64,000 bases of DNA. Origin: Echinarachnius parma (taxonomy: Eukaryota > Echinodermata > Echinoidea > Clypeasteroida > Echinarachniidae). Numbering within the stretch: position 1 is the first letter of the stretch; every line of letters starts with the position of its first letter. Shown here in pieces: positions 22,100 to 35,595 of the stretch. The notes beneath the pieces were generated by a model that saw only the letters and a list, made by a program, of their open reading frames with translations, had not been told where the DNA came from and did not search any database. A program made the translations under genes and the position numbers. The DNA is taken from positions 1 through 64,000 of the forward strand of contig JBAMJV010001393.1 of the NCBI GenBank assembly GCA_037951105.1, written 5' to 3'.

Positions 22100-22343
22100 C
22101 AAGGCTCGACACTAGCACTTGCCCGCTTGCCCGGGGCAAGTAAAAACTGATGTCGGGCAAGTAAAATGACATTAATGGTCTAGTTTAGTTGCCCTATTGG
22201 GCAACTTTAATTTCTCTGTAGTTCCTTACATTAATATATTCTAGAAGCAAGTAAATTGTCTGTTTGGGCAAGTAAAATTTGAACATCTATGATTTTATTT
22301 GCCTGAACGGGCAAGTTGAGAAAAAGGTTAGTGTGGAGGCTTG
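22100..22343. mobile_element. CAGGGCTCG family element
   Basis: The left end CAAGGCTCGACACTAGCAC and the right end (reverse complement CAAGCCTCCACACTAACC) pair well. CATAACA flanks both sides (22093-22099, 22344-22350). Interior GGGCAAGTAAA blocks as in the other copies. Confidence 0.78.
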
Positions 22344-23526
22344 CATAACATTACTTTCGCAGCAGGCGATAACTGTTGCTAGCCAGAAGACAGGTTTGGC
22401 TGTACTTTAAATATTGCCTTTATTTAGCCTCCTCAACTCATGATAATGTCAATACAAGTCTAGAAGCGAGACTAGCGCTGTATATCATTTGCATCCCTGC
22501 ATTGCATAGTACCATAGTACAGGCTACACCCATTGACTTGCACACCAACACTGTATGGAGGCGTGCAATGCACATGGTATGCTACAGTAGTAGTAATGCA
22601 ATTTGTGTGTGCATGCATTTGTATGCACGCAACCCTGTACATGCGTACCAGTACTGTACGCTTGCGTTCGTTCTGTGTGTGGATGCAGTGCAGTGGGTCA
22701 GGGCAATTGGAGCTTGCATTTTCAAGGCAGGATGCATCCTTTGTAAAAGGAATTAAGTTGGAAAGGAAGTTACTGTGTCATTGCACATGAGGAGTGGCAA
22801 CTGGTGAGTGTCTACAGGCCTTATTTATCGCTGGTAGGACAAAATTTCAGCTTTTTATTTCAATTTTGACTGTCATATTCTTTCAACTTACATAATAGGT
22901 AGTGTGAAGATGCATGGTATTAGTGTGTGGAGGGTGTGTGTGCATAATGCATGCTTGTATGTGTCCGTGTGTGAAGTGCCTGGATTACATGTACAATGTA
23001 TGTGAAATGCTTCATGTGCAATATACATGTAGTACATCCACATATATCTACTTGTATGTCACAGTCCTTACATTAGTCTGTAAAAAATACCGGAACCGGA
23101 ATATCAGTAGATGTACTAGTATATTGCTGTCATTTCAAATTGTAGTAAAATTGATCGTAGTATTTGCCTACAAATACATTCACAGTTGCTTTCATTGTTT
23201 TGTGTCTCCGCCTCCTTTCCTCTTTCCAGCCCCCCTTCCATACATGTGTTTATGTTGGTATATATTCTGTGTTTTTTCTGTAGTTACTGTCATTTGTGCC
23301 CTGACGAAGATTCTGCTAGGATCGAAAGCTAGGCTGTATACGACTCTCATTTTATCACATTGGCGATTTTTTAGTAGACAAGCAGTTTTCAGCAGTATTT
23401 TCCATATTCGTATCTTATAATGGGCGTTTTCAGTGTAGATAGTGGAAACCTATGGACATGACAAGTTTATAACATGCCCATGTATAGAAATCCCTGGAAG
23501 ATCCGTCGTTGCAGTGTTGAGATTGT

Positions 23527-23782
23527 TAGGGACTTTTTTATTTGAATGTTTACTAGTGGACTGGTACGTGTATTGCCCCCTGACGATTATGCCCCGTCCC
23601 CATGTTCAATTATTGTTCGGTCACTGTCTCAGTCGAGTATGAACACCAAGTCTGTCAAATCCATGTTGGTATTTGACTGAGACGGTTGACCGAACAATTG
23701 GTGAACTTGGGGGGCCGGGGCTTAATCGTGGCACCATCACGTACCAGTCCATTAGTGAACATGCAAAAGAAGTCCCTAATGT
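23527..23782. mobile_element. Foldback element of about 255 bp
   Basis: Almost the whole element is one inverted repeat. TTAGGGACTT at the left matches AAGTCCCTAA at the right, GGACTGGTACGTG matches CACGTACCAGTCC, and TTCGGTCA-TGTCTCAGTC matches GACTGAGACGGTTGACCGAA. No coding capacity. Confidence 0.82.
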
Positions 23783-23960
23783 AGCGAAGCTGCACAGCAA
23801 GTAGTTAGCAAAATTCTAGTTCATGACTTATACACCTGTTGCGGTATCATCAACAAAATTGCACGAGGGCTCGTCAATTTAGCCCCTGAAATGCCCAAAA
23901 GAGCCCCATGAAATCATAAAAGAGCACTTGTAAATTTACAAAGAGAGCTCAATGCATAGC

Positions 23961-24235
23961 CAGGGCTCGATTCTGGCACTTGCCCGACTGCCCGGGGCAA
24001 GTAAAATTTTATGTCGGGCAAGTAAACTTTCATAAATGGTCTAGTTTGCTTGCCCAATTGGGCAACTTAAATTTCTCTTCAACTGCGGGGGTAGAATGTA
24101 ATTCCTTACATGTAAATCTCATATAGAAGCAAGCGGGCAAGTACATTTTGTGTTTGGGCAAGTAAAATTTGTACATTTATGATTTTGCTTGCCCAAACGG
24201 GCTAGTAGAGAAAAAGGTTAGTGTGGAGGCTTGGG
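23961..24235. mobile_element. CAGGGCTCG family element
   Basis: Left end CAGGGCTCGATTCTGGCAC and right end GTTAGTGTGGAGGCTTG. CATAGC occurs just outside each end. The interior carries the GGGCAAGTAAA blocks of the family. Confidence 0.72.
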
Positions 24236-25528
24236 CCATAGCAAATAATAGTGTGCTGTGTGTACCCTTTTCTGATCCCCAAAATTTGAAAAAAACAAAT
24301 TTTTTCCCCTGGTCTACATGTAGTATTTCTAAGCTAAATTACACTGCGCGCAGATATTATCACTGTGCTTTGGCCGCTTCCCTCTATCCTGTTCGAAAAG
24401 CGCCCTTTACAATTACAATATTTCATCACTTAACCCATTCCAGATTTGATCTTGCTATAGTATGTCATCTGTTCTCCTTAGACCCTAAGTCCAAAATGGT
24501 TTAAATTTCAAAGTCTTGTGTTGAACCCATCATAAAATAGAAAATGAAATTTTACTTGACGTGCAATTGTTATTGTTTTAAATTGATTGATATGGATCTG
24601 TTGTGGATATTCAAAATCAAGTTTTGGAATCTCCATTGTCTGTATGTACATTCTCCCACGCACAGACAGAAAGTACTAGTTAACAATACATTACCACATA
24701 AACATTGAGATACTATGCAGTATTGCGCAATCGCATGATTTGCAGTTTTAGCCTTTAGGTTGTTTTTTACCCAGCAAATATAAGTTTACGATCTGATACC
24801 AAAGGATTTTGTAAGTGAATTGAAGTGAATTATTATATTTCTATACTGAGTGAAAAGTGGACAGTTACCACAAGTGGACACAAATAAATGGGGACTCAGA
24901 ATGATATACATTGTATGTAAACCCTGGAATACCATGAAGAATCCCAGAAAAGTCCCCGCAAATTTGTATTCAATGCAAAACCAAGTAATAGAGAACTATT
25001 TCATGCAGGGAGCTTGAAATATATATATTTTCCCCCTGCACTAAAGGGTTCTGGGCGTAAGGTATACTCATAAAAAAGTGTGTACAGGAGGGGGGGGTCA
25101 ATTTCAGACAATAATTTGCATACATACTTTGTAGATGGCCCTTTAGGCTTAGGAAATAGAGACACATCTCCTACATGTAGAGTAGCATGTATTTCTATTC
25201 CAACACCTGGGCACAAAGACTAGTAGTAGTACTGACTAGCCAGATACACTTGGTCATGGTATGATCAAGGAGTATGGTATGCTGTATGCAGGAACCACAT
25301 GGTAGTTTCTAGCAAGTATAGACGCCCACATCGTACTAGCACAGGGCAAGTGGCATATTGTGTGCGAAAGTAGCCTTTAGTCAAGGCTGCTAATGATATT
25401 ATTGTGTTGAAGCAGCAGCGAGTCTGCTCGATGGATTCAGTTGTGCAGGGGATGTTATAAATGTACATGCCTCGCATTGGGTAGAACAGTTCACTTTGCT
25501 CACTCGCACAGTACAGGATTGTAAGCCA

Positions 25529-25806
25529 GGGCTTGACTTCAGGCTAGCAGTGGCCCGGGTGCCAATGGTCACTAGAAATGCTGTCGGGCCACCTGAAACT
25601 GATAACTAGGTGGCCTGACTGGCCACTAGAAGTTCAATTATGAAGATCATATTAATGATGTTGATATTAAATTGATGCAACATTTTGGCCACCAAATGAT
25701 CCATTTGGCCACCAAAGGATCCATTTGGCAACCTGAAATTCATGATTAGGTCATTTAGGTGGCCATGCAGGCCACTAGAAAAAAAATTTGCCAAGGGCAA
25801 GCCCGG
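25529..25806. repeat. GGCCAC-type relative of the CAGGGCTCG family
   Basis: Begins CCAGGGCTTGACTTCAGGC and ends GGGCAAGCCC, with interior blocks GTGGCCCGGGTGCCA and GGCCACTAGAA in place of GGGCAAGTA. No target duplication seen. Confidence 0.6.
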
Positions 25807-26299
25807 ATAGCACATGAGTCTTGACGGGAGACTAACTAGTGTGAAACTGTGAAAGTAGTTCCAGTCCATTTATAATGCAAGCACCTCTGGATTTGAACTG
25901 TGTCAAGTCATTAAATGAACACTTTTGTTGTGACATTGACCTCTGTATGATGCAGTGGCCATTGGTGGCTAGAATGGTAAAATGGGAGGTAATTATGTTT
26001 TGATACAAAACTAGCTTCAACGATGTCTTCATTTATAAAAAGTACTTACAAAATTATGCATACATGGGACTGTGCCAGACTGTTGTGCATACTGTAACAC
26101 ACGCATGGTCGTTTCTAGAAGTTTAGAGGCTCAACTTATTTGAATCTTACTAGAAGGGGCAAGCTGCATACAAATGATGTGAAGGTACATGTAGTTTAAG
26201 CTTTCAGTATACTTGATCATGTTGACCTCTTGTGCTGTTGTCTTCTTACCAAGGTAAACTTTGCCCCTCTCACCAGCCCCTCCCACATACCACACCACC

Positions 26300-26530
26300 A
26301 AGCACCACCCCTTCACCACCCGCACCCCCCCTTCACCACCCGCACCCCCCCATTCACCACCCGCACCCCCCCTTCACCACCCGCACCCCCCTTCACCACC
26401 CGCACCCCCCCCTTCACCACCCGCACCCCCCTTCACCACCCGCACCCCCCCCTTCACCACCCGCACCCCCCCTTCACCACCCGCACCCCCCATTCACCAC
26501 CCGCACCCCCCCATCACCACCCGCACCCCA
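26300..26530. repeat. CACCCCCC-TTCACCACCCG minisatellite
   Basis: About a dozen units of 20-21 bp, differing mainly in the length of the C run. All three forward frames are open through it, so its proline/histidine-rich reading frames are an artefact of the repeat. Confidence 0.92.
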
Positions 26531-27792
26531 CCCCCAGTTTATCTTCTGGGTTAATAATAATATGAGAAGGTCCATCATTGCCTACATACTCATCACACAA
26601 TGGATGGATTACACATTTGTTTACAGGGGTGATCATGATCATGTAAACATGTTGTTTCACAGGTTTTGAGGTGCTCTTTATCCTTTTCCCAAGACTATGA
26701 CCTAGAAATTCAATTGCTCCTGACCCACTCACCACGACACCAGACTCATAATAGGGTATGTCCTTCATGGACAACAATTGCTGATCAATGAATTTGGTCT
26801 GCTTCGCGCTGGTACCATATATAACAAAGAATTAATAGCCTGTCGTTTTGTAAACACTTGTAGACATTTGTTTGAAAGGTATGCTGTGTTTCTGACATTT
26901 TCTTCAATATTGGTACATTACAAAGGAAACTCGGTTTCCATATCCATTATGCCTGTTCTTCATTTTGATATATGTTTACATACGGAATGTAATAAGTGAG
27001 TAGGATTAATGGTAATCTCGACTTGTGAACAAAAGTGGGTCTGCTTGGCATAGACTAGCAGTTGTCTGGAGTCAGTGTGTGGTTCTGTGCACCCAGGCCA
27101 TGGCCATAGTAACTGGTCTGCATAGCAGTGTGTGTACTGTGCTGTGTGCTATTCCTGCATTGCATTGTACATTGCATGCCTTTGGGATCGGTATTGGGGA
27201 AACCATTGTGAGGGATTAGGAACACGTGCCCGCAGTGAAAAACTGAACGAATGCTTGTTGAATTTGCCATTATTTAATCGGAAAGACTAGGATTATCAGC
27301 CCACTTTCTTGTAAGTATTCAGTTCTAATCTTGGTGAAAATTTGTCTGATTACTTTTTATGAATTTATTGGAGATTTTTAAAGATAACTTGTAAGGCTTT
27401 CTTCAGACGTTTGCATATTCCACTTAATCCGCTGGTATTGTATGGTAGTACACTTACACTAGTACATGTACGTTACTGCACAAGTGCATTCATGACACAT
27501 TCAGTGTTTTACATTTATGCATGAAGATACATACAAGGTCTACATACACATTGAGTGTGTATTTCAATGCGAGTAAAAATACTGCCTACGTAGGTATGCA
27601 TTTTCAACATAAACTGTTGTACTATAATGTAGGATTATGAACATTTTTGTGTTTAATCGTCCCGGTAAAATACAGTACATGTAGTTCAAATGAAGATCAA
27701 AATGCCTTGACTTCCTGTGATTGCTTGGAAAATACTTCATGTCTCATACGAATCATGTAGAGCATATTTGTGATCTGGGCCTTGTAACATCA

Positions 27793-27941
27793 AGGTCCCG
27801 TTGCAGAAAGAGATGCAATCGATTGAAAGTCAGAAAAATTGTGAATTTGAACCAATCAGATGTGCGCATTTGGTCACATGATCGGACTTACAATTAATTG
27901 CAACTTTACAATCGATTGCATCTCCTTCTGCAACGGGGCCC
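27793..27941. mobile_element. Short hairpin element, CCGTTGCAGAAAGAG family
   Basis: The ends GGTCCCGTTGCAGAAAGAG and CTTCTGCAACGGGGCC are inverted, and the interior holds GAACCAATCAGATGTGCGCA and TCACATGATC, as in 14935-15103. Non-coding. Confidence 0.82.
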
Positions 27942-28314
27942 AAGACTTACAATTCATTGTAAGACTAATCAATTGATCGGTAATTGTACTATCAAGCAAT
28001 TAATTGAAGAATTAATTGCAAATCTTTGTAAACAGAGCCCAGAACTTGTCATTGAGTTGTGTTTTGCTGATGTGGCAATTGTATCGCACTGACCCAGCTC
28101 GGCTGCAGAAAATTGTTAAAAGTGTAATCAATGATAAGACTTTGTAATTTATAACAGAACTATATACAAGATTTTTCATCCCATTCTGTAATTGTATAAA
28201 AATGTACATATTGGTTGCCTGGTCTGGCCACCAAATTATGAATTTCATAGATATTTTTGTTGGCCCGAAGTAAATTATTTACTAATCACAGATCAGTGGT
28301 GTGTCGATCCCAGC

Positions 28315-28478
28315 CAGTGATAAAAATACACAGGGGAACTCATTCCCTGAAAGGCCAAAAAGAGCCCCCCAAAAATCACAAAAGTACTGCCGTAAATTTG
28401 CATAAAGTTCAATGCAAAAAAATATACGCAAGCCTTTAAAAGTAGCCCCTGAAAACAAATGTTTTTGTTTCCCCCTGT
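28315..28478. mobile_element. hAT-like miniature element
   Basis: Starts CAGTGATAAAAATACACAGG and ends TTTCCCCCTGT, with the perfect 8-bp flank ATCCCAGC at 28307-28314 and 28479-28486. CAG ends and 8-bp target duplications are typical of the hAT superfamily. The interior has AGAGCCCCCC and GTAGCCCCTGAAA blocks. Non-coding. Confidence 0.82.
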
Positions 28479-29517
28479 ATCCCAGCCTTAGTAACAATAA
28501 CATGTTAGTAAATCCTGTACATGTAGTTGAGTGACTGATCGAGGGCTCCACTGCCCCCACAATAAGGACATTGAGTCATTGTGTGCATAATGTTGTTCCA
28601 TCCCAATCCGCATGTACTTCCTTGTTGAGCTTTTAATCGTGGATGAGTTTCCCCTTCCCCTTTTCAGATTTTGCTTGTTTCACAAACACACACTACATGC
28701 AGTTGCCCAAATTATCAAAATCATGAGAGGGCTAAATTGATTTCCTGTTATAATGTCAATTTAGTACATTGAAATTCAACCAACAAGCTCTTACATGTAG
28801 TAAAACATCTACATGTAATATTCATTGGTTAAAATTTAGACCATGGACTTTGAGGAATGACTTCACATTATAGGATTTAACCTAGAGGGTAAAATTAACT
28901 TTGTTTAGATTTTCTGCCAAATTGTATAGTTTTACAAAAATTGCTTGTGAAGCATAGTTCTCTTTATGTACACTTCAATTTCAATATTATGATTGTGTTT
29001 GAAGTGTTATCTAAGAACAAGAACATACACGCACTGGTCTTTGTTGTTTGCCAACTTATGGGATACAAAATGAAAAAGCGTAAATTAAGTTTAGCATGTT
29101 GAACTTTACCCAACACTGGTACATACATGTATTACAGCTATATAATACACTATAATACATTTCAGACAACCATCCATTCAAGGAAAAAACAAGGGGTTTA
29201 ACCAGTTATAAACGCATTCATATGTCCATGCATTCATCAGTGTTACCACTAACACTTTTGTCCTTGTTTACTCATTTTCCAACAAATGCAAATCAATTAC
29301 TCCGAAAATTGTGATTAATGTGAGCGACTGTGACATGTGTACAGTATGTAGATCATATTATAAAATGTTTATTGTTGAGCATTATGGATGCAGAAATTGT
29401 AAAGTGAATTAAAATTATTTGGTTCACACACCCACGTTTTAGTATTTTAGACGTATCCTGGTAAGCATTTTGGCACGTGCGAGCAGAATCCTGGCATTGT
29501 TGCAGGAAGTTGCATAC

Positions 29518-29913
29518 TTAAGGGGACCACCAGGCAAAGAGCAACACATAATAATATGTTTTGGTACCATTTTGTGATATCAAATAGATACCAAACATTT
29601 GTGCAAAGGGTTGTGTAATTCATAAACAATTACCACCACTTACGGAACCATTATTATTTCGTGGCTCCGTGCGCCCCAAACATTTGCGTGTGCGCCAATT
29701 CTATTCACGCGTACGTTTGGAGACAATAGAATCCCGGACGATTCGTTCGCTCCGGACAAGGTTGTCTTCGTACATGTAGCAGACCCATGAACGCATGCTT
29801 TAGAATGGTGATGCATTTTCAAATTGTATATTTTTTTCTGGGAAACAAATTTTTCGGAACTTGTTGTTGGAATGGACTACTAGAGATGTTACCTTTCATA
29901 TGGTACCCTTTAA
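29518..29913. mobile_element. TTAA family B element, inverted copy
   Basis: Reads as the reverse complement of 19548-19986 and 20040-20459, from TTAAGGGGACCACCAGGC to GGTACCCTTTAA, with TTAA at both edges. Confidence 0.75.
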
Positions 29914-30394
29914 TCATCAACATATTGACCTATTAATGAAGTTCATGTTTAATTTGCACAAATTACTTTATTGTTCATTTATGACTATTAATGAGAACCA
30001 TTAAAAGTTATGACATTGAAATGATTAGAGACATGATATCATTTTCAGGACGTATTGAAATGAGACATAATTTTCAGGACGTGTTCAATTGAAAATATTA
30101 GTAGACTGTAGTGTAGTAGATGAAAAGTTTATATTTTTTATTTTCATGATAAAAAATTATATTTGCAATTCTGAAATGCACTTAAAACCAAACTTGTCCA
30201 TGGGCTATTTGTTATTGTACAATTCTGTTCAAAATTGCTTCATCATGGTTTGGACCTTTTTGAGAAAAAAAAAGCTGAAACTATTTGGGCAATTGTTTGC
30301 TCTCGTTCAAAGTGTTTACGTACAAGGTAACTGACAAGTGTGATTCGGGTGGTTTTGAGATGACTTCACCTTATAAAGGCAGACCACCACACTA

Positions 30395-30549
30395 CAGCCT
30401 GGTAAGAAATACATGGGGGCCGAGGGCGATTTGCCCCTTAATTTTCAAAATAGCCCCCTGAAATTACCATTAGGGTATTATATATATTTTGTGATATCCA
30501 TCAGATTGAAGAAGTAGCCCCCTGAAATTAAAAATTAAATCCTTCCCTG
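30395..30549. mobile_element. hAT-like miniature element
   Basis: Starts CAGCCTGGTAAGAAATACAT and ends AAATCCTTCCCTG, flanked by the perfect 8-bp repeat CCACACTA (30387-30394, 30550-30557). At 155 bp with AGCCCCCTGAAAT blocks, it is a sister of 16226-16385. Confidence 0.85.
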
Positions 30550-30582
30550 CCACACTATGTTTACATTATTATTTGCTATTGG

Positions 30583-30860
30583 CCGCCCGGTTGGGCAAGT
30601 AGAACTATTTTCTCTCAATTTTTGATGGCCCAAAACATTTATTTATTTACTGGCCGGGAAATTCTTTTCATTTGTGAACTGTCCACTAAATCTCACTCTT
30701 TGATATCCAAGAATATACATTTTTAATATTTTCTGTTATCAGTTTGAAAATCTAATGTTCAGTCTGACATTTGACTAAACATGACATTTTTACTGGCCCA
30801 ATCTTAATTGAATTACTGGTCCCGACTTGTGGGCCTCCCATTAGGCAAGTGCTAGTAGGG
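30583..30860. repeat. GGGCAAGT-type dispersed repeat, inverted
   Basis: Contains CCGGTTGGGCAAGTAGAA near the start and GGCAAGTGCTAGTAGGG near the end, so its order is reversed relative to 22100-22343. The boundaries are unclear. Confidence 0.55.
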
Positions 30861-32219
30861 ATCTCTGCTTTAGTTGTATCAAAATGAGTATCAAAAAGGC
30901 TGGATGGAGTTGATCATCTTTCGAGAGACTCAATTCGTGCTCATACCCCAACATGTATCAAGCAGGGACTGTGAGAAATGGATGGTTATTTATAAAGTTA
31001 TTAACCTACATCGTATGTCCTAGTAGATCACTACAATCACAGTTCTACATACATTTAGCTAATGTTACTACATCTATTTATAACATGATGGCAACATTTC
31101 TTCTTCAATACTGTACATCTAAAAAAAGATTTTTAAAAAAGAAATAAAACAAGGTTTAGCCATGAATTCTAGTATGCACTAAAGCAGGAGCACATGAACT
31201 AGATTGGTGACACTCTTCAGGAATAACCTTGGATCTAAATATATCTTGGTGTAATTGTATTGAGCACTTTTTAATGCGCTCGCCGAGTGCACATCACCTT
31301 ACCTGCACGTACTGAGTGAGGGTAGGGGTACAATTAGATTATGCTTGGTGCAATAGTGCCTGCCTTTGCAGAGCTGCCAAGTCTCCCTGATTCTGTAGGT
31401 GGCTTCCACATCTTCATTCATGTATTTCAGAACTATCTCCAGGATTGCTGTTTGAAACTCCCTGAACTCGAGACATGTCAGTGTTGCCAGCATGTAATAT
31501 ATTCCCAGCAACTATTGGTTGATGATGTTGCCTGATCCAAAATGTTGAAAGTTCTTTCATACAAGAGGCTTAAAATGCTTAAATCATGATGAAAATTGTT
31601 GTTCACAGGCATTCTACAACTAAGAAGGCTACCGAACAATAGTAAACTAGAAAATAATGCCCCAAAGAAATCCCTTACCTGTTGCTTGACCCCCCCCCCC
31701 CCCCCCACACAAATATTTTGTTGATGTACTTGCCACTACCAGCAAGGCAAGGCTTGCCAAAAGTACTCAGAAAGTGCACAACCCGGTACTTCGGTACCCC
31801 CTTTTTAGCTGCTCACCTGGTCATAAAAAAAGGTGCAGTTGATGTACATTGTACACCGAAAAAAAATATTTTGCTTTACTCTGGGCATTTCTCTTAATCG
31901 TTTTGGGCCCTAATTTTACATTACTCTGACGTGGAGTGTGTACCTTTACAACCTCGACTATTAGATGTTATTCAGGGCATTACTGAATACGTTGTACTGG
32001 GTCCTAATTTGACATTACTCTGACGTTGAGTGTGTGGACCTTTAAAACCTTTACTATTAGACTTTGAGCTGGACCTTTAAGTTTAACTGATAACCCAGGA
32101 AATACAGACATCAAAGGACTACATCTACTGAGCACATATTGGGTGCATACATGTGAAACCAGAGATAAGAGACACACAGATAGTAGAGAGAAAGAAGGAA
32201 GTGAAGGAGAAGAGAGAAT

Positions 32220-32440
32220 GAGTGAGAATGTTTTTTAAACATTTTCAGGGATGAGGGGGGGGGGGGGGGGGGGGGGGGGGCTATACATTTCAAGCTTGCC
32301 GGCATGAAAATAGCACTAAAAAATTTGTTTTGCATTGAACTGTGCAAATTTTCTGGGTCTCTTTCATGTTTATGGTCTCTTTGGAGCATTTGGGGGGCAA
32401 ATTCACCCATGATAGTCCCCATGTATTTTGTCACTGCCTG
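32220..32440. repeat. Run of 26 G in a hAT-like remnant
   Basis: An uninterrupted G run at 32255-32280 is followed by reversed GGGTCTCTTTCATG and CATTTGGGGGGC blocks of the AGCCCCC family, ending GTATTTTGTCACTG. No target duplication was found. The G run is able to form a quadruplex. Confidence 0.7.
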
Positions 32441-32723
32441 TCTATGGATCATACACACTGCAATTATTTCATTGTAGGGTAATTTTTACACTCCCGCTGG
32501 GGGCATTCCAGCCTCGTCTATTCGGCACGCAGTGCTTTCGGACCACTTTCCCAACCTTTCGGGGGACCCATTTTTACACTTGAGCAGCCATGCACAATGT
32601 ATAATATTATGGCATTGATTGGTTTTGAACATGATTGGAAGTCAAAGAGCCTATCAGATTGTGTCGCAAAAGCTCCATATATGGGGAAACATGGACAAAG
32701 GTTAGAGAGAAAAAAATACAGGT

Positions 32724-32850
32724 GGGCTCAGGGCGAATTCGTCCCAGAAATGCCAAAACGAGCCCCCAGAAATGCCAAAACGAGCCCCCGATAAAAAAAA
32801 AAGAGCCCCTGAAAATGTGCATAGAGTTCAATGCAAATCAAATTTTGGAA
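32724..32850. repeat. AGCCCCC-type hAT-like remnant
   Basis: Contains GGGCGAATTCGTCCCAGAAA and two CCAAAACGAGCCCCC blocks. The ends are not defined. Confidence 0.65.
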
Positions 32851-35595
32851 GAGTAAAAAATAGAGGAATTACTTACATTGATTAGATACTTGTGGAGCTA
32901 AACTGATGTGAAAAGATATCAAATTATGCAGGGGGATAGAGATTAGATTTAAAGAGACAGAGCAATATAATAAACTGAGCAAAGTTCACATGTTGTTAGT
33001 CTTCTCTCCAGCCTCTACAATACAAATTTCATACCATTTATGTTGATCATGTTCTAACGAACTACAATTCCCTAAAGTATCCTACATGTATCTCCAGATT
33101 GTTTACTGTAATAGTTCAATTATCATTTAGTTCAAATAGTAGTACCATTTAGTTTCAAAAGTCTTGTGTTGTGATGGTATGTGATATTAAAGATGCACTG
33201 TGCCATTTTCTCTACATAATGCGTATGTACACTATAAATAAATGCAATGTATTTGTATTGGCAAACGAACCGTTACAATCAAATAAAAGGCCTCTATTCA
33301 CAGACTACATGTACACCAACCTGGTATCCCTACCCATAAAAAAGTGCCTCTTGTTGATAGCAAACTGAGTGCATCCATCCATGCCCTTTGTACATACAGC
33401 CCATAGACAGCGAGTGCTGGTATGTGACAAAACAAGTGCCGTTTTAAATGCAATGAGATGTGATGCGCCTGTAGCATGTGTCAAACACATGTACAGGGGA
33501 GTGAGGTGGGCGTGAATATATGTATTGTGCTATCTGGGTGTCAGACAGGACTGGACCCATCCACGGACTAACACGCTAAGAATCAATTGGTAATATTATC
33601 GGCTATTTATTAAGTGCAGTTGTCATTTTTTGGAGAATCTGGATTAGGTGATGTATGTGTCGTTTACAAACTGTACATACATACATGTAGTCACTACATG
33701 TGCATATTGTCACTGTTGTAATTACTAAATTTGAAGAATTTGTAGAAGAGTTGACGAGAAATATTCTTACTTATCCAGCCTATCCAGGCAATTGAATAAT
33801 TTGTTGGTTTATATAAAAGTTACATTGAAGTTTGTGTGTGCGTATGTGGCTATGTTTGTACGTTAGTCTGTGTGTGTGTGTGTGTCTATGTGAGAACACA
33901 TACAAAACACCAACAAACGTCAAACAGTATCACTTTACAGACCTGTGGGGTTTGTTGCATGGACAGTTTGTGTGTACGTTAGAAGGCTTTGGGATATATA
34001 TGAGTACTAGATATTTGTTTAATGTCAATTTGTATTGATTTTCAGGATAAACTTTACAGAAATGGGTGAAATGTCACACAATACGTAATAGCCTTTAAAA
34101 CATTAATGAGTTCCATGATATTGGTATAATTGGTTACCCTAGGGCCTAGGAAAGGTTCTTGTTGAAACAGATTGTGTCACCACAATAGCAAAGGTCACAT
34201 TGTGAAAGCAACAACATGAACAGTATGTTGCTTATCAATAAACATTCAATAAAAAAAGAGAAGTAATGTACATGTATGACTTCTGTATTGTCAGTAAATA
34301 TATTTTCATGTAGCCACACAACATGATTGTAAGATTTCCCTCTTTCAAAGCCAATGAAGACAATTTGGAGAAGAATTAAATTTAGACAGAATGGCATCAA
34401 AATCATTAAAATTATTAACCCCTGGACTACGGGAATCGGGTGGGTTGTATACAAAGTCAATGGGGATTTTAGAAACTCGTAGGGAACGGGTTAAGTAATG
34501 TTGTTGCACCCAGTAGACATTCTTCAATTTAATTGAGTTCAATAATTTATTAACAATTAGTAACATTTAATCAGTTCATATTATAAAAGCATCTGAATAT
34601 CAACATCAAAAATCTAGTGATAAACCAGCGAGCTACATACACATCCACATAAATATGCAGATGCAGTCACAAATGTAGCTACAAGTTTTGTTTACCCTCT
34701 TGTCTTGAGGTCTATGCACATAATGTAAAGTGTGTGCATGCCATTCTCCATTGACAAAAATAAGCGACGGATAATCTTGGCAAGGAAGAGGGAAAGCCGC
34801 ACGTGGATGAGATTGTAGCGAGATGCTATAATTAGCAGACGAGAGCCAATTGGATTTGCTTGTGGGAATACGCTGGACACGGCGATGTATTTTAGTCGCT
34901 GAAGTGCGCTTAAATGTTGCTAGAGTACTTCCTGTACATAAGCATAGCTTACATTATACATTATGCAGTCTATAAACATGTGTATGTAAAGTAGTCCTTG
35001 TAATGTTTAGTTAGTCTTTAATTATGTTTTGTCATGTACATCTCATTATGTTTATCTGGTACAGTGATAACACTACAGTTTGTATTTTTAGATGCTACTT
35101 ATATTATGTATTGTACTTGAATGCAACGAGTCTCTCTGTGGAAGTGGTTGGTGTATCATGTTACTAAGTTTCAGGCTTTTATTACATTATCAATAATGTG
35201 GAGTCATTTACGACATTAAGTGATAGTGACTTTGTTAAAATACCATGAATTGCAATGCAAATACTAGCAAAATATTTTCTTAGTATCAAATTTCTCTGAC
35301 ATCTGCAGCGAAATTGTGAATAAAACTTGATATTTGTTTTCCTGTTTTCGTTGCAATTTGTTTTTTCTTGTTCTATTTTATATTTCCTATTTGACACTAC
35401 AGTATATTTTCTTCAAATCAGATGTGATGTCAACTGTAAAGTACTCATGCAAATTACATAAGCACATGTTTTCTATTTTGCTCTTATTTCTCTGAACTCT
35501 ATACATATAAACTACTTAACAAAATTACAATACTAGTATGCTCTTAACTATTTTCAGTTATTTTGGGAAATGTATATTCCGGTGAAAAAACAAAA

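Noticed and set aside
23280-23340. CTGACGAAGATTCTGC and following bases as a retroelement 3' end
   Set aside because: A vague resemblance only; no coding remnant, tail or target duplication.
22914-23420. 168-codon open frame, the longest in the window
   Set aside because: Cys/Tyr/Ile-rich composition with no recognisable domain, no splice or codon-use support, and it lies in intron 1. Most likely chance.
26230-26669. Proline/histidine-rich frames of up to 145 codons
   Set aside because: Created by the C-rich minisatellite; open in all three forward frames.
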